Below, in pieces: positions 1 to 8,030 of a stretch of 64,000 bases of DNA. The stretch spans positions 20,011 to 84,010 of the forward strand of contig NZ_JAALGD010000016.1 in assembly GCF_011059135.1 (NCBI RefSeq), written 5' to 3'. Position 1 is the first letter of the stretch; every line of letters starts with the position of its first letter. The stretch is from Brevibacillus sp. SYP-B805. GTDB lineage: Bacteria > Bacillota > Bacilli > Brevibacillales > Brevibacillaceae. The position numbers and the translations under genes were made by a program. Under the pieces are notes generated by a model. That model had not been told where the DNA came from. It did no database searches and saw only the letters and a program-made list of their open reading frames with translations.

Positions 1-2
1 TT

Positions 3-74
3 TTTGATAACAAGAGCACGCCGATCGATGCCGTCATCGTCGGGATTGTCGATTCTTTTGAAGTAAGCGAGTGA
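3..74 (+). CDS. eutN: EutN/CcmL-type microcompartment vertex protein, C-terminal end only
   Basis: The open frame runs in from the left edge and stops at TGA 72-74. Only 23 residues are visible, with the tail reading [15 protein letters not shown]. EutN/CcmL proteins, which form the pentameric vertices of bacterial microcompartments, typically end in a closely similar hydrophobic strand. The context agrees: eutS, a microcompartment shell gene, starts 20 bases downstream. The call rests on a short tail and on position, so another shell subunit cannot be excluded. Confidence 0.6.
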   Translation, partial: FDNKSTPIDAVIVGIVDSFEVSE

Positions 75-93
75 GCAAAAAGGAGAGGATTGC

Positions 94-435
94 GTGGACC
101 AGGAACGACAAAGGGTCATTCAGGAGTACGTCCCCGGCAAACAGGTGACGCTTGCCCATGTGATTGCCAATCCTGATCCGGTTCTCTATACGAAATTGGG
201 CATTAAAGAGGCGGGAGCCATCGGGATTTTAACCCTCACTCCGACGGAAACATCGATCATCGCGGCAGACATTGCGACTAAGGCAGCGGACGTGGAGCTG
301 GGGTTTCTCGATCGCTTCACCGGCTCGCTGGTTTTGGTGGGGGAAGTGGCCGCCGTGGAGATGGCCATTGAAGCAATCAACAGATTTCTGGGGGAAAAGC
401 TGCGATTCTCGCCCGCGGTACTGACGAGGTCATGA
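94..435 (+). CDS. eutS: Ethanolamine microcompartment shell protein EutS
   Basis: This 113-residue protein is a single-domain BMC shell subunit of the EutS/PduU type, whose circularly permuted fold forms bent hexamers in the ethanolamine microcompartment. Visible signs are the N-terminal stretch [21 protein letters not shown] and the following [13 protein letters not shown], with the expected length of about 110 residues. The start is GTG at 94 behind AGGAGAGG. The stop codon overlaps the eutP start (ATGA), so translation is probably coupled. It belongs to the eut operon that continues to eutC. Confidence 0.93.
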   Translation: MDQERQRVIQEYVPGKQVTLAHVIANPDPVLYTKLGIKEAGAIGILTLTPTETSIIAADIATKAADVELGFLDRFTGSLVLVGEVAAVEMAIEAINRFLGEKLRFSPAVLTRS

Positions 436-872
436 CGATGCGAAAGGTAATGATCATTGGCGCGATCGAAGCCGGCAAATCCTCGTTGGTCAGGGCGCTG
501 TGCCAGGACGATCAGCCTGCCAGAAAAACGCAGACGCTGGAATATCACGACTGGATCATCGACACGCCGGGCGAATACAGCGAGAACCCGATGTACTACC
601 GCTCCCTGATGGCTACCGCGCTGGAGGCGGGCACGCTGATCATGGTGCAGGATGCCACGCGCGACAGGAACTATTTTCCCCCCGGTTTCGCCCACGGCTT
701 TCCCATCACGCCCATCGGGGTGATCACGAAGATTGACCATCCGGCGGCGAACGTGGAAAAGGCGGTTTCCCTGCTGCGGGAATCCCTGCCGGAGGGGGAG
801 ATTTTTTTAACCTCCTCCGTATCGAAATACGGGATCGAAGAGCTGCGCGCAAGGCTGATGCAAGGCCGTTGA
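432..872 (+). CDS. eutP: EutP/PduV family GTPase-like protein
   Basis: A small P-loop protein of 146 residues from the ethanolamine operon. The G1 loop GAIEAGKSS is at residues 10-18, the G3 motif DTPG at 44-47 and the G4-like TKID at 99-102. The family is Ras-like, and PduV/EutP members have been linked to microcompartment positioning or to acetate kinase activity, so the exact role here is unsettled. The start overlaps the eutS stop. A 77-base gap separates it from eutW, and I see no terminator in that gap. Confidence 0.9.
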   Translation: MTMRKVMIIGAIEAGKSSLVRALCQDDQPARKTQTLEYHDWIIDTPGEYSENPMYYRSLMATALEAGTLIMVQDATRDRNYFPPGFAHGFPITPIGVITKIDHPAANVEKAVSLLRESLPEGEIFLTSSVSKYGIEELRARLMQGR

Positions 873-949
873 ATCATCCCTCTTTGCACAGGAGAGAGAA
901 TGTGGAAGAATAAATAACAGCAGATATTTTCTGGTAAATGAGGTGTGTC

Positions 950-2383
950 ATGACCTCCATTGAGCAGCTTTGTCGAAAGTATTCCACAATCTCCACGGAA
1001 GATATCCGCCGCATTGAGGATTTGGCTGCCTATCTTCAGCTGTTCGCAGACATCTCGCAGGCGGACGTGTTTATCGACTGTCCCTGCATGGACAAGAGCG
1101 TTGCGCTGATCGTTGCCCAGGCGCACCCCAGCACGGCGAAATCGCTGTACAACAAATCGCTGGTCGGGCAGTTTGCCCACGTGAACAATGAACCGGCCGT
1201 TCTTTTCAGCCTGTTGTCGGGAAAACCGGTCATGGGCTCGCGGGGAGTCTCACAGGAAAATGTGGTGATGCAGCAAAATGTCGTCCCGATCAAAAATCCT
1301 GCCGGTGAGACGATCGGGGTGCTCATCGTTGAAAAAGATTCTTCCGAGCAGGTGGAACAGGAAAAAAATGTGGAGATGCTGATCGAAACCACGGAGCATC
1401 TCAGTGAAACGCTGATGCAGGTAGCGATGTCAGAAAGTCAGATTCCGTCTTTAATGCATGAGGGGTTTATCCTCTTTGATTATCGCAGAGTGATCACCTA
1501 CGCCAATGCGAGAGCGTATGAGCTGTTAAAGCTTATCGGATACGAGTATCCCGTCAAGGGCCAATTGATCGACCGTTTTTTCTTCGGCAAATTTGCCAAG
1601 GAAAATTTTGAACAGCACGGCGGCATGATTTTTGAAGATATCCAGTTTGGAAACATGTGTTTGCAGGTAAAAGCGGTCTCGATCTTTCGGGATCAAAATG
1701 TGGTGGGCGGCGTGATCCTGCTGCGGGATATTTCTGAATTGAAGGAAAAAGAGAAACAGTTAATGATCAAATCGGCTGTGATTAAAGAGATTCATCATCG
1801 GGTCAAGAACAATCTGCAAACGATTGCAAGCCTGCTTCGCCTGCAGATGAGACGCTCCAATTCGCCCGAGTTGGAAAAGGTATATCGGGAAAGTATCAAC
1901 CGCATCAACAGCATTGCGGTGATTCATGAATTTTTGGCGCAAGGCGGCCTGGAGATGATCGACTTCAAAGAGATTATCGAACGGCTGTCCAAAACGATCG
2001 TGTCCTCCATGGCCAGACCGGAGCAGACCATTCATGTGACGATCACGGGAGAAGGCATGCTCCTCCCGTCGGACAAGGCGACAACGCTGGCCCTGATTGT
2101 GAATGAGCTGATCCAGAACTGCATCATTCACGCTTTCCGGGAAAGAACGAACGGCAGCATTGCCATTGTGTTGGGGAAATATGACCAAATCGCCAGCATC
2201 CAGATCATCGATGATGGCGTGGGCATCGGCTTTGTCGGCAGCACGCTCAAAAACGGCCATCTTGGCTTGAAAATTGTAGAGACGTTGGTCAGAGAGGATT
2301 TGGAAGGCGTTCTTGAATTTGAAGATACCGGCCATGGCACGGAAATCACCATCACATTTCCGACGAAAGGATTGGAAGTATGA
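950..2383 (+). CDS. eutW: Ethanolamine-sensing histidine kinase EutW
   Basis: A soluble sensor kinase of 477 residues with no membrane segment. Order: an N-terminal sensory region (about 1-140, resembling the H_kinase_N domain of PdtaS/EutW kinases), a PAS-like region (about 165-265), the phospho-acceptor helix EIHHRVKNNLQTI near residue 281 (HisKA_2 type), then an HATPase domain with NELIQN, DDGVGIG and GHLGLKIV. In enterococci EutW senses ethanolamine and phosphorylates EutV. I chose ATG 950, which has GAGGTG five bases upstream, over ATG 938. The stop overlaps the eutV start (ATGA). Confidence 0.92.
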   Translation: MTSIEQLCRKYSTISTEDIRRIEDLAAYLQLFADISQADVFIDCPCMDKSVALIVAQAHPSTAKSLYNKSLVGQFAHVNNEPAVLFSLLSGKPVMGSRGVSQENVVMQQNVVPIKNPAGETIGVLIVEKDSSEQVEQEKNVEMLIETTEHLSETLMQVAMSESQIPSLMHEGFILFDYRRVITYANARAYELLKLIGYEYPVKGQLIDRFFFGKFAKENFEQHGGMIFEDIQFGNMCLQVKAVSIFRDQNVVGGVILLRDISELKEKEKQLMIKSAVIKEIHHRVKNNLQTIASLLRLQMRRSNSPELEKVYRESINRINSIAVIHEFLAQGGLEMIDFKEIIERLSKTIVSSMARPEQTIHVTITGEGMLLPSDKATTLALIVNELIQNCIIHAFRERTNGSIAIVLGKYDQIASIQIIDDGVGIGFVGSTLKNGHLGLKIVETLVREDLEGVLEFEDTGHGTEITITFPTKGLEV

Positions 2384-2970
2384 TGACACCGCCCAAAATC
2401 GTGGTGGTCGACGACGAGCCGATCATCCGGATGGACATTAAAGAAATGCTGGAAGCGGAAAACTACCATGTGATCGCGGAAGGGAAAAACGGCGAGGAAG
2501 CCGTCGAGCTGGCTTACAAGCACAAACCCGACATGATCATCATGGATGTCAAGATGCCTGTGATGGATGGAATCAAGGCTTCCGAAATCATCAGAAAGTT
2601 CTCCGACACGTCGATCATGCTGCTTACCGCCTACAGCCAAAAGGAACTGGTGCAGGAGGCGAAGGGGGCGGGAGTGACGGCGTATCTGGTCAAACCCGTT
2701 TCGGAGGAAGATTTGATTCCGGCTGTCGAGATCGCGTTAAGCCAACGGGAAAAAATGCTTTCGCTGAAACAAGATGTGCAGCAGATGAAGCAAAAGATGG
2801 AAGAGCGGAAGCTGGTGGAAAAGGCAAAGGGCAGATTGATGAGCCACTTTTCGCTGCCCGAGGAGGAAGCGTTCCGCTGGATGCGCAATGAAAGCATGAA
2901 GCAGCGGGTCGCAATGTCGAAGCTGGCCGAACAACTTTTGCAAACCGATTTGAGCAAGCTGACCTTATAA
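2380..2970 (+). CDS. eutV: ANTAR-domain response regulator EutV (antiterminator)
   Basis: A 196-residue regulator with an N-terminal receiver (acidic pair DDE 11-13, phospho-acceptor D56 in MDVKMP, KP lysine near 105), a coiled linker (about 120-140) and a C-terminal ANTAR domain. ANTAR regulators bind paired RNA hairpins with six-base loops carrying A1 and G4 and thereby prevent a nearby terminator from forming. Such a pair is visible at 2938-3004, starting inside the last codons of this gene. It is translationally coupled to eutW. In known systems adenosylcobalamin availability also controls this regulator, through an RNA not seen here. Confidence 0.93.
   Translation: MMTPPKIVVVDDEPIIRMDIKEMLEAENYHVIAEGKNGEEAVELAYKHKPDMIIMDVKMPVMDGIKASEIIRKFSDTSIMLLTAYSQKELVQEAKGAGVTAYLVKPVSEEDLIPAVEIALSQREKMLSLKQDVQQMKQKMEERKLVEKAKGRLMSHFSLPEEEAFRWMRNESMKQRVAMSKLAEQLLQTDLSKLTL
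2938..2957 (+). promoter_or_regulatory. Candidate ANTAR hairpin P1
   Basis: Stem TTGCAA pairs with TT-(GA)-GCAA around the six-base loop ACCGAT, which has A at position 1 and G at position 4, the signature recognised by ANTAR proteins. It lies in the last codons of eutV. The GA bulge and the 29-base linker to the next hairpin make it weaker than P2. Confidence 0.5.
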
Positions 2971-2986
2971 GTTCATAGATTGTTGG

Positions 2987-3004
2987 CAAAGCAAAGGCGC
3001 TTTG
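2987..3004 (+). promoter_or_regulatory. ANTAR hairpin P2 upstream of eutA
   Basis: A perfect six-pair stem CAAAGC/GCTTTG closes the loop AAAGGC, again with A1 and G4. Its loop and right arm are the same bases as the left arm of the terminator at 2993-3049, so the two structures exclude each other. This is the arrangement known for EutV control. Confidence 0.75.
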
Positions 3005-3049
3005 GGACGGGTCAATGGGAGCATTGACTTTGTTTCGGCGCCTTTTTTT
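2993..3049 (+). terminator. Conditional terminator between eutV and eutA
   Basis: Outer stem AAAGGCGC (2993-3000) pairs with GCGCCTTT (3038-3045) and is followed by more T residues. An inner stem GTCAATG/CATTGAC (3011-3028) stacks inside. It would stop transcription before eutA unless EutV holds the P2 hairpin. Confidence 0.8.
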
Positions 3050-3100
3050 ACAGGGCTTCGCACTGAAAGGAACAGGGCCTCACAGGAAGCGGGTGTTGAA

Positions 3101-4573
3101 ATGGAAGAACAATGGATCACCAGCGTCGGAATCGATTTGGGAACCAGCACGACCAAATTTATCGTGAGCCGGCTGCGTTTGGGGAGAATGTCCAGCGCCT
3201 TTTCGCTGCCGCGGTTTCAAATCGTCGAGCGAAAACTGGTCTACGCCAGCCCGATTTATTCCACTCCGTTGAAAAACAAAGAGGAGATCGACGTCGAGCA
3301 GGTTTCCCGCATTCTGCGCGAGGAGTATGAAAAAGCCCAAATCAAGCAATCCGACATCAAATCAGGAGCGGTCATTATCACCGGGGAAACGGCGACCAAA
3401 CGGAATGCGCAGCAGATCGTCCATTTGTTGGCGGATCGTTCCGGGGATTTCGTTGTCGCCACAGCGGGCGCCGACCTGGAGGGGGTGCTGGCGGGCAAAG
3501 GCTCCGGGGCGGAAGCACGTTCCAGGCAGATCCAGGGCGTGATCGCCAACATCGATATCGGGGGAGGAACGGCCAACGTCGCTTTCTTTCACCGGGGGAA
3601 GGCGATCGGGACGGTTACGTTTCACGTGGGCGGCCGTCTGATTCGGCTGGATCAACACGGCCTTATCCACTATCTTTCCCCGGCGATTCAGCCATGGCTG
3701 CAGCAGAACGGGTTTCACCTGCAGGAAAAGCAGACCATCGATTACCAAACGCTGGAGAAGATTACCCGGCTCCTGGCGAGAAGCATGTTTTCCTGGCTGC
3801 TTGGTCAGGGAGAGCAGTACCATGCGCATCTGCTCATCTTGGGAACCATCCCGCAGGAGATCCCCGCCATCGAGGAAGTGATGATCTCGGGAGGCGTCGG
3901 GCATCTGATGACGCAGCCGCATCCGCACAGTCTGGCCGAGGTTGCGGTGTACGGAGACATGGGGCCGCTGCTTGGTCCTGTCATCAAGGCAGAAGCGCAA
4001 TCCTATCCGTTCCGGCTGGTGGCGGCGGAGCAAACGGTGCGGGCAACGGTGATCGGGGCGGGCATGCAAAGCACCGAGATCAGCGGATCAACGGTATTTT
4101 TGAAGCCGCAGCTGCTGCCGCTAAAAAATATCCCCGTCTTGAAGGTGGAGATCACGGATCGCCATCTGTCCGATCCGGCTGTGCTGCAGGAGGAGATCAA
4201 CCGCCTGATGCAGTTGGGAAAAACGCTGTTTGATCCCACGGCTTCTCCTCCCTTTGCCATCGCGATGACCGGCATCTCCTACTGTTCCTACAGCGCCCTG
4301 CAGCTGATCGCCGAAGAGTTGTCCAACGCTTTTCGCGCGCATTTTCCATCAAGCGGGCTGATGGTGGTCATTTGCGAAAACGATATGGCCAAAGCGCTGG
4401 GGCAATCGTTATCGATCCGCTGCAAAGATCAGCCGCAGGTGATCTGCATTGACCAGGTGAAAGTGGAGCATGGCGATTACATTGATCTGGGAGAGCCGAT
4501 CTCTCATGCCATGATTCCCGTCATAGTCAAAACGCTGGCATTTCATGAAAGCTCGTTTGGGGTGACACAATGA
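3101..4573 (+). CDS. eutA: Ethanolamine ammonia-lyase reactivating factor EutA
   Basis: A 490-residue ATPase of the actin/Hsp70-like fold that exchanges damaged cobalamin from ethanolamine ammonia-lyase. Nucleotide-binding motifs are seen at residues 8-20 (GIDLGTSTTKFI) and in the middle (NIDIGGGTANVAFF). I chose ATG 3101 because an upstream in-frame start would begin inside the terminator hairpin, and because the family begins just before the GIDLGT motif. The end overlaps eutB by four bases, consistent with the two working together. Confidence 0.92.
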   Translation: MEEQWITSVGIDLGTSTTKFIVSRLRLGRMSSAFSLPRFQIVERKLVYASPIYSTPLKNKEEIDVEQVSRILREEYEKAQIKQSDIKSGAVIITGETATKRNAQQIVHLLADRSGDFVVATAGADLEGVLAGKGSGAEARSRQIQGVIANIDIGGGTANVAFFHRGKAIGTVTFHVGGRLIRLDQHGLIHYLSPAIQPWLQQNGFHLQEKQTIDYQTLEKITRLLARSMFSWLLGQGEQYHAHLLILGTIPQEIPAIEEVMISGGVGHLMTQPHPHSLAEVAVYGDMGPLLGPVIKAEAQSYPFRLVAAEQTVRATVIGAGMQSTEISGSTVFLKPQLLPLKNIPVLKVEITDRHLSDPAVLQEEINRLMQLGKTLFDPTASPPFAIAMTGISYCSYSALQLIAEELSNAFRAHFPSSGLMVVICENDMAKALGQSLSIRCKDQPQVICIDQVKVEHGDYIDLGEPISHAMIPVIVKTLAFHESSFGVTQ

Positions 4574-5931
4574 AAACCAAAATTACGCTCTTGGGGCAAA
4601 CGTATCAGTTTCGGGATTTGAAAGAAATCATGGCGAAAGCGAATGAGGAAAAGTCGGGAGACCAGTTGGCCGGTATCGCGGCAGCCGATGCCAGAGAACG
4701 CGTGGCGGCCAAACAGATTCTGGCGGATCTGACCTTGAGCGACATCCGCAACAATCCCCTTTTGCCTCCGGAAGAAGATGAGGTTTCGCGTGTCATCGAG
4801 GAAGGCGTCAATGAGAAAATCTACGAGAGCATCAAGAATTGGAGCGTAGCCGAGCTGCGCGAATACATCTTGAGCCATGACACGGGATCGGATGAGCTGA
4901 AACGGATAAGCCGCGGGTTGACCAGCGAGATGGTGGCCGCCGTGGCCAAGCTGATGTCCAATCTGGATTTGATTCAAGCGGCGAAAAAAATGGAAAATCC
5001 CACCCACTGCAACATCACGATCGGCCAAAAGGGGGTTTTGGCGGGAAGGGCGCAGCCCAACCATCCCACCGACAATCTGCAAGGCATCAAAGCATCCTTG
5101 TATGAGGCGTTGAGTTACGGGATCGGGGACGCGGTGATCGGGGTGAACCCCGTGATTGATACGACGGACAGCGTGAAGGATATTCTGCTGATGACCAAAG
5201 AAGTGATGACCAAATGGGAGATCCCGACGCAAAACTGCGTGCTGGCCCACGTCACCACCCAGATGCGGGCGATCAGGCAGGGGGCGCCCGCTGATCTGAT
5301 CTTCCAAAGCCTGGCGGGTACCGAATTGGGCAACAAGGCGTTCGGCATCAATGTGGAGCTGCTGCAGGAAGCGGACGAGCTGATTCGCACCCAGGGAACC
5401 GGCACCGGTCCAAACCTCTGGTATTTCGAAACCGGCCAGGGGTCCGAGCTGTCGGCGGAGGCGCATTTCGGGATCGACCAGGTCACGCTGGAATCACGCT
5501 GCTACGGCTTGGCGCGTAGGTTCAACCCCTTTATCGTCAATACCGTGGTTGGCTTTATCGGCCCCGAATATCTCTACGACAGCAAACAGGTGATCCGGGC
5601 TGGATTGGAAGACCATTTCATGGGCAAACTGCAGGGCCTGCCGATGGGCGTGGACGTTTGCTACACCAACCACATGAAAGCGGACCAGAATGATATGGAT
5701 AATCTGGCGGTTCTGCTGGCATCCGCTGGGGTGAATTACCTGATCGGCGTGCCCATGGCGGATGACTGCATGCTCAACTATCAATCGACCAGCTACCATG
5801 ATATTGCGACCCTGCGGGAACTGCTCGGCCTTCGTCCGGCGCCTGCCTTTGAAAAGTGGTTGGAAAAAATGGGGCTGATGGAAAACGGCAAATTAACGCC
5901 GCATGCCGGAGATCCCACCATTTTTATGTAA
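4570..5931 (+). CDS. eutB: Ethanolamine ammonia-lyase large subunit
   Basis: The 453-residue catalytic alpha subunit, a TIM barrel that converts ethanolamine to acetaldehyde and ammonia with adenosylcobalamin. Length and sequence are typical, for example LVGxxQPNHPTDN-like RAQPNHPTDN, TQNCVLAHVTTQM, GTGTGPNLWYFETGQGS and CYTNHMKADQND. It overlaps eutA by four bases and is followed after 15 bases by eutC, whose product completes the enzyme. The enzyme would work inside the Eut microcompartment. Confidence 0.97.
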   Translation: MKTKITLLGQTYQFRDLKEIMAKANEEKSGDQLAGIAAADARERVAAKQILADLTLSDIRNNPLLPPEEDEVSRVIEEGVNEKIYESIKNWSVAELREYILSHDTGSDELKRISRGLTSEMVAAVAKLMSNLDLIQAAKKMENPTHCNITIGQKGVLAGRAQPNHPTDNLQGIKASLYEALSYGIGDAVIGVNPVIDTTDSVKDILLMTKEVMTKWEIPTQNCVLAHVTTQMRAIRQGAPADLIFQSLAGTELGNKAFGINVELLQEADELIRTQGTGTGPNLWYFETGQGSELSAEAHFGIDQVTLESRCYGLARRFNPFIVNTVVGFIGPEYLYDSKQVIRAGLEDHFMGKLQGLPMGVDVCYTNHMKADQNDMDNLAVLLASAGVNYLIGVPMADDCMLNYQSTSYHDIATLRELLGLRPAPAFEKWLEKMGLMENGKLTPHAGDPTIFM

Positions 5932-5946
5932 AAGGAGGTGGCATCG

Positions 5947-6831
5947 ATGAGAGAAGAGATCCAATTGGAGACGTTGCTGGAAAAGGTCATGGCGGAACTG
6001 GAGAAAAAGCTGGGCAGGGAAGGAACGTCCCTGTCGAAAGAGCAGGCGACAGAGGCGGTGATCCACGCGGCGAACATGCACGCCGAGGATGAAAAAACGG
6101 ATGAACCCCGCTCGTTGATTCCCTCGCCGAAATGGCAAGAGGGATTGGCGGAGCTGATTGCCAGCACCCCGGCACGGATCGGCGTGTGGCGCGCAGGAAC
6201 CCGGCCGATGACCAAAACCATGCTGCAGCTGCGCCGTGACCATGCGGCTGCCGTGGACGCCGTCTACGGCGAAGTCAGCGATGCGCTCTTGCGGGAGTTT
6301 GATTTGTTTACGGTGGAGACCCGGTTCGAAAATACGGAAATCTATTTGAAACGGCCGGATCTGGGGCGCATCATCACGGAGCAGGGTGTAAAAACGATCA
6401 AGGAAAAATGCAAACCGAAGCCGCAGGTGCAGATCGTGGTGTCCGACGGCTTGAGCGCCAACGCGATTGAAGCCAATCTGCGCGATGTCTTTCCGGCTTT
6501 GCTGGATTCGCTTCGCTCTTACGGGTTGAGCTGGGGCACCCCGTTTTTTATCAAAGGCGGACGCGTGGCCTGCATGGATCACATCGGGGAGATCCTGCAG
6601 CCGGAAGTGATGGTGCTGCTGATCGGCGAGCGGCCCGGTCTGGTGTCGGCCAACTCGATGAGCGCCTACATGTGCTATCGCCCGCGCAAAGGGATGGTGG
6701 AGTCGGAGCGGACGGTGATTTCCAATATCCACAAGGGCGGCACACCCCCCATCGAAGCGGGGGCGCATATCGGAACGATTCTGAGCAAGATGCTGGAACA
6801 AAAAGCGAGCGGTGTGCATCTCATCATCTGA
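5947..6831 (+). CDS. eutC: Ethanolamine ammonia-lyase small subunit
   Basis: The 294-residue beta subunit, which supplies part of the cobalamin site. The N-terminal 80 residues are charged and coiled, as in family members where this part targets the enzyme to the microcompartment. The conserved body includes TPARIGVWRAGTRP, QLRRDHAAAVDAVY and VLLIGERPGL. An in-frame GTG at 5938 lies within the AAAGGAGG ribosome site, so ATG 5947 is the start. The stop is 21 bases before mdh. Confidence 0.96.
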   Translation: MREEIQLETLLEKVMAELEKKLGREGTSLSKEQATEAVIHAANMHAEDEKTDEPRSLIPSPKWQEGLAELIASTPARIGVWRAGTRPMTKTMLQLRRDHAAAVDAVYGEVSDALLREFDLFTVETRFENTEIYLKRPDLGRIITEQGVKTIKEKCKPKPQVQIVVSDGLSANAIEANLRDVFPALLDSLRSYGLSWGTPFFIKGGRVACMDHIGEILQPEVMVLLIGERPGLVSANSMSAYMCYRPRKGMVESERTVISNIHKGGTPPIEAGAHIGTILSKMLEQKASGVHLII

Positions 6832-6852
6832 TCAGGTCTGGAGGAAGAGAAC

Positions 6853-7797
6853 ATGGCATTTACCCGAAAAAAGATTGCGGTTATCGGCAGCGGTTTTACC
6901 GGTGCGACAACGGCTTTTCTGCTGGCTCAAAAAGAGTTGGGGGATATCGTCATGGTGGACATTCCCCAACTGGAGAATCCCACAAAAGGAAAAGCGCTCG
7001 ACATGTTGGAGTCCTCTCCCGTCTTGGGCTTTGATGCGAACCTGACAGGCACCTCCGATTATGCGGATATCCGCAACGCCGACATCGTCATCATCACCGC
7101 GGGGATTGCGCGCAAACCGGGCATGTCGCGGGATGATCTGGTCAATACCAATGCCAGCATCATGCGGTCCGTTGCCGAACAGGTGAAAACGCACGCCCCC
7201 CATTCCATTGTCATCATCCTGTCCAATCCGGTTGATGCGATGACCTATACCTTCTACAAGACGTCCGGCTTCCCGAAAGAACGGGTGATCGGCCAATCCG
7301 GCGTGCTGGATACCGCTCGTTTCCGCACCTTTGTAGCGATGGAATTGGGCGTCTCCGTCGAGGATGTGTCCGGCTTTGTGCTGGGCGGCCACGGCGACGA
7401 CATGGTTCCGCTCATCCGCTATTCCTATGCCGGGGGAATCCCGTTGGAGAAGCTGATCCCCAAAGATCGTCTGGATGCGATCGTCGAACGGACGCGCAAA
7501 GGCGGCGGAGAAATCGTCAATTTGCTGGGCAACGGGTCGGCCTACTATGCACCTGCAGCGTCGCTCGTCCAGATGGTCGAAGCCATCCTGAAGGACAAGA
7601 AACGCATTTTGCCCGCCATCGCCTATTTGCAAGGGGAGTATGGCTATCGCGACCTGTGTCTCGGCGTACCGACGCTCTTGGGCGGCAAGGGGTTGGAAAA
7701 AGTGATCGAATTGGAGCTGACCGCAGAAGAAAAAGCCGCGCTGGACAAGTCGGCAGCATCCGTGCGTGCGGTCATGGCGGTGCTCGGTTCATCCTGA
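6853..7797 (+). CDS. mdh: NAD-dependent malate dehydrogenase
   Basis: A 314-residue LDH-like malate dehydrogenase. The dinucleotide-binding loop [11 protein letters not shown] is at residues 12-22, the substrate-binding arginine region in [12 protein letters not shown], the catalytic aspartate in SGVLDTARF and the catalytic histidine in [10 protein letters not shown]. It converts malate and oxaloacetate. In most Bacillales mdh follows citZ-icd; here it sits 21 bases after eutC on the same strand, with GGAGGAAG as ribosome site and no terminator between them. Whether this is the only mdh of the cell cannot be seen. Confidence 0.95.
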   Translation: MAFTRKKIAVIGSGFTGATTAFLLAQKELGDIVMVDIPQLENPTKGKALDMLESSPVLGFDANLTGTSDYADIRNADIVIITAGIARKPGMSRDDLVNTNASIMRSVAEQVKTHAPHSIVIILSNPVDAMTYTFYKTSGFPKERVIGQSGVLDTARFRTFVAMELGVSVEDVSGFVLGGHGDDMVPLIRYSYAGGIPLEKLIPKDRLDAIVERTRKGGGEIVNLLGNGSAYYAPAASLVQMVEAILKDKKRILPAIAYLQGEYGYRDLCLGVPTLLGGKGLEKVIELELTAEEKAALDKSAASVRAVMAVLGSS

Positions 7798-7933
7798 GAC
7801 ACGGCAGCCGGACAGGTGTGCTTCTCCCGCAAGCGGTCTGAAGGGATCGTCTGTTCCCTCTTCTCCTCCTCCCATTCCTTTAGCCTGTTCTGGATCTGGA
7901 AGCGGCCGCGTTACCCCAGCTATCGCCCAAAAA

Positions 7934-7961
7934 TTTACATAAGGAAAATTTTGAATTTAAT
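7934..7961 (+). promoter_or_regulatory. Possible sigma-A promoter for the chemoreceptor
   Basis: TTTACA (7934-7939) and TTTAAT (7956-7961) are separated by 16 bases, in an AT-rich stretch 70 bases before the GTG start. No sigma-D consensus is visible in the 233-base gap 7798-8030, which otherwise holds nothing I recognise. Confidence 0.4.
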
Positions 7962-8030
7962 GTTTTATTTGGGAGAAGATGGGGTAGATAAGGAGAAAGG
8001 AATACTATTCAAAATAAGGAGGCAGGCAAC

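Noticed and set aside
7798..8030. A leader RNA or small gene before the first chemoreceptor
   Set aside because: Only a weak promoter and a ribosome site are visible; no hairpin with T tract and no convincing short frame.
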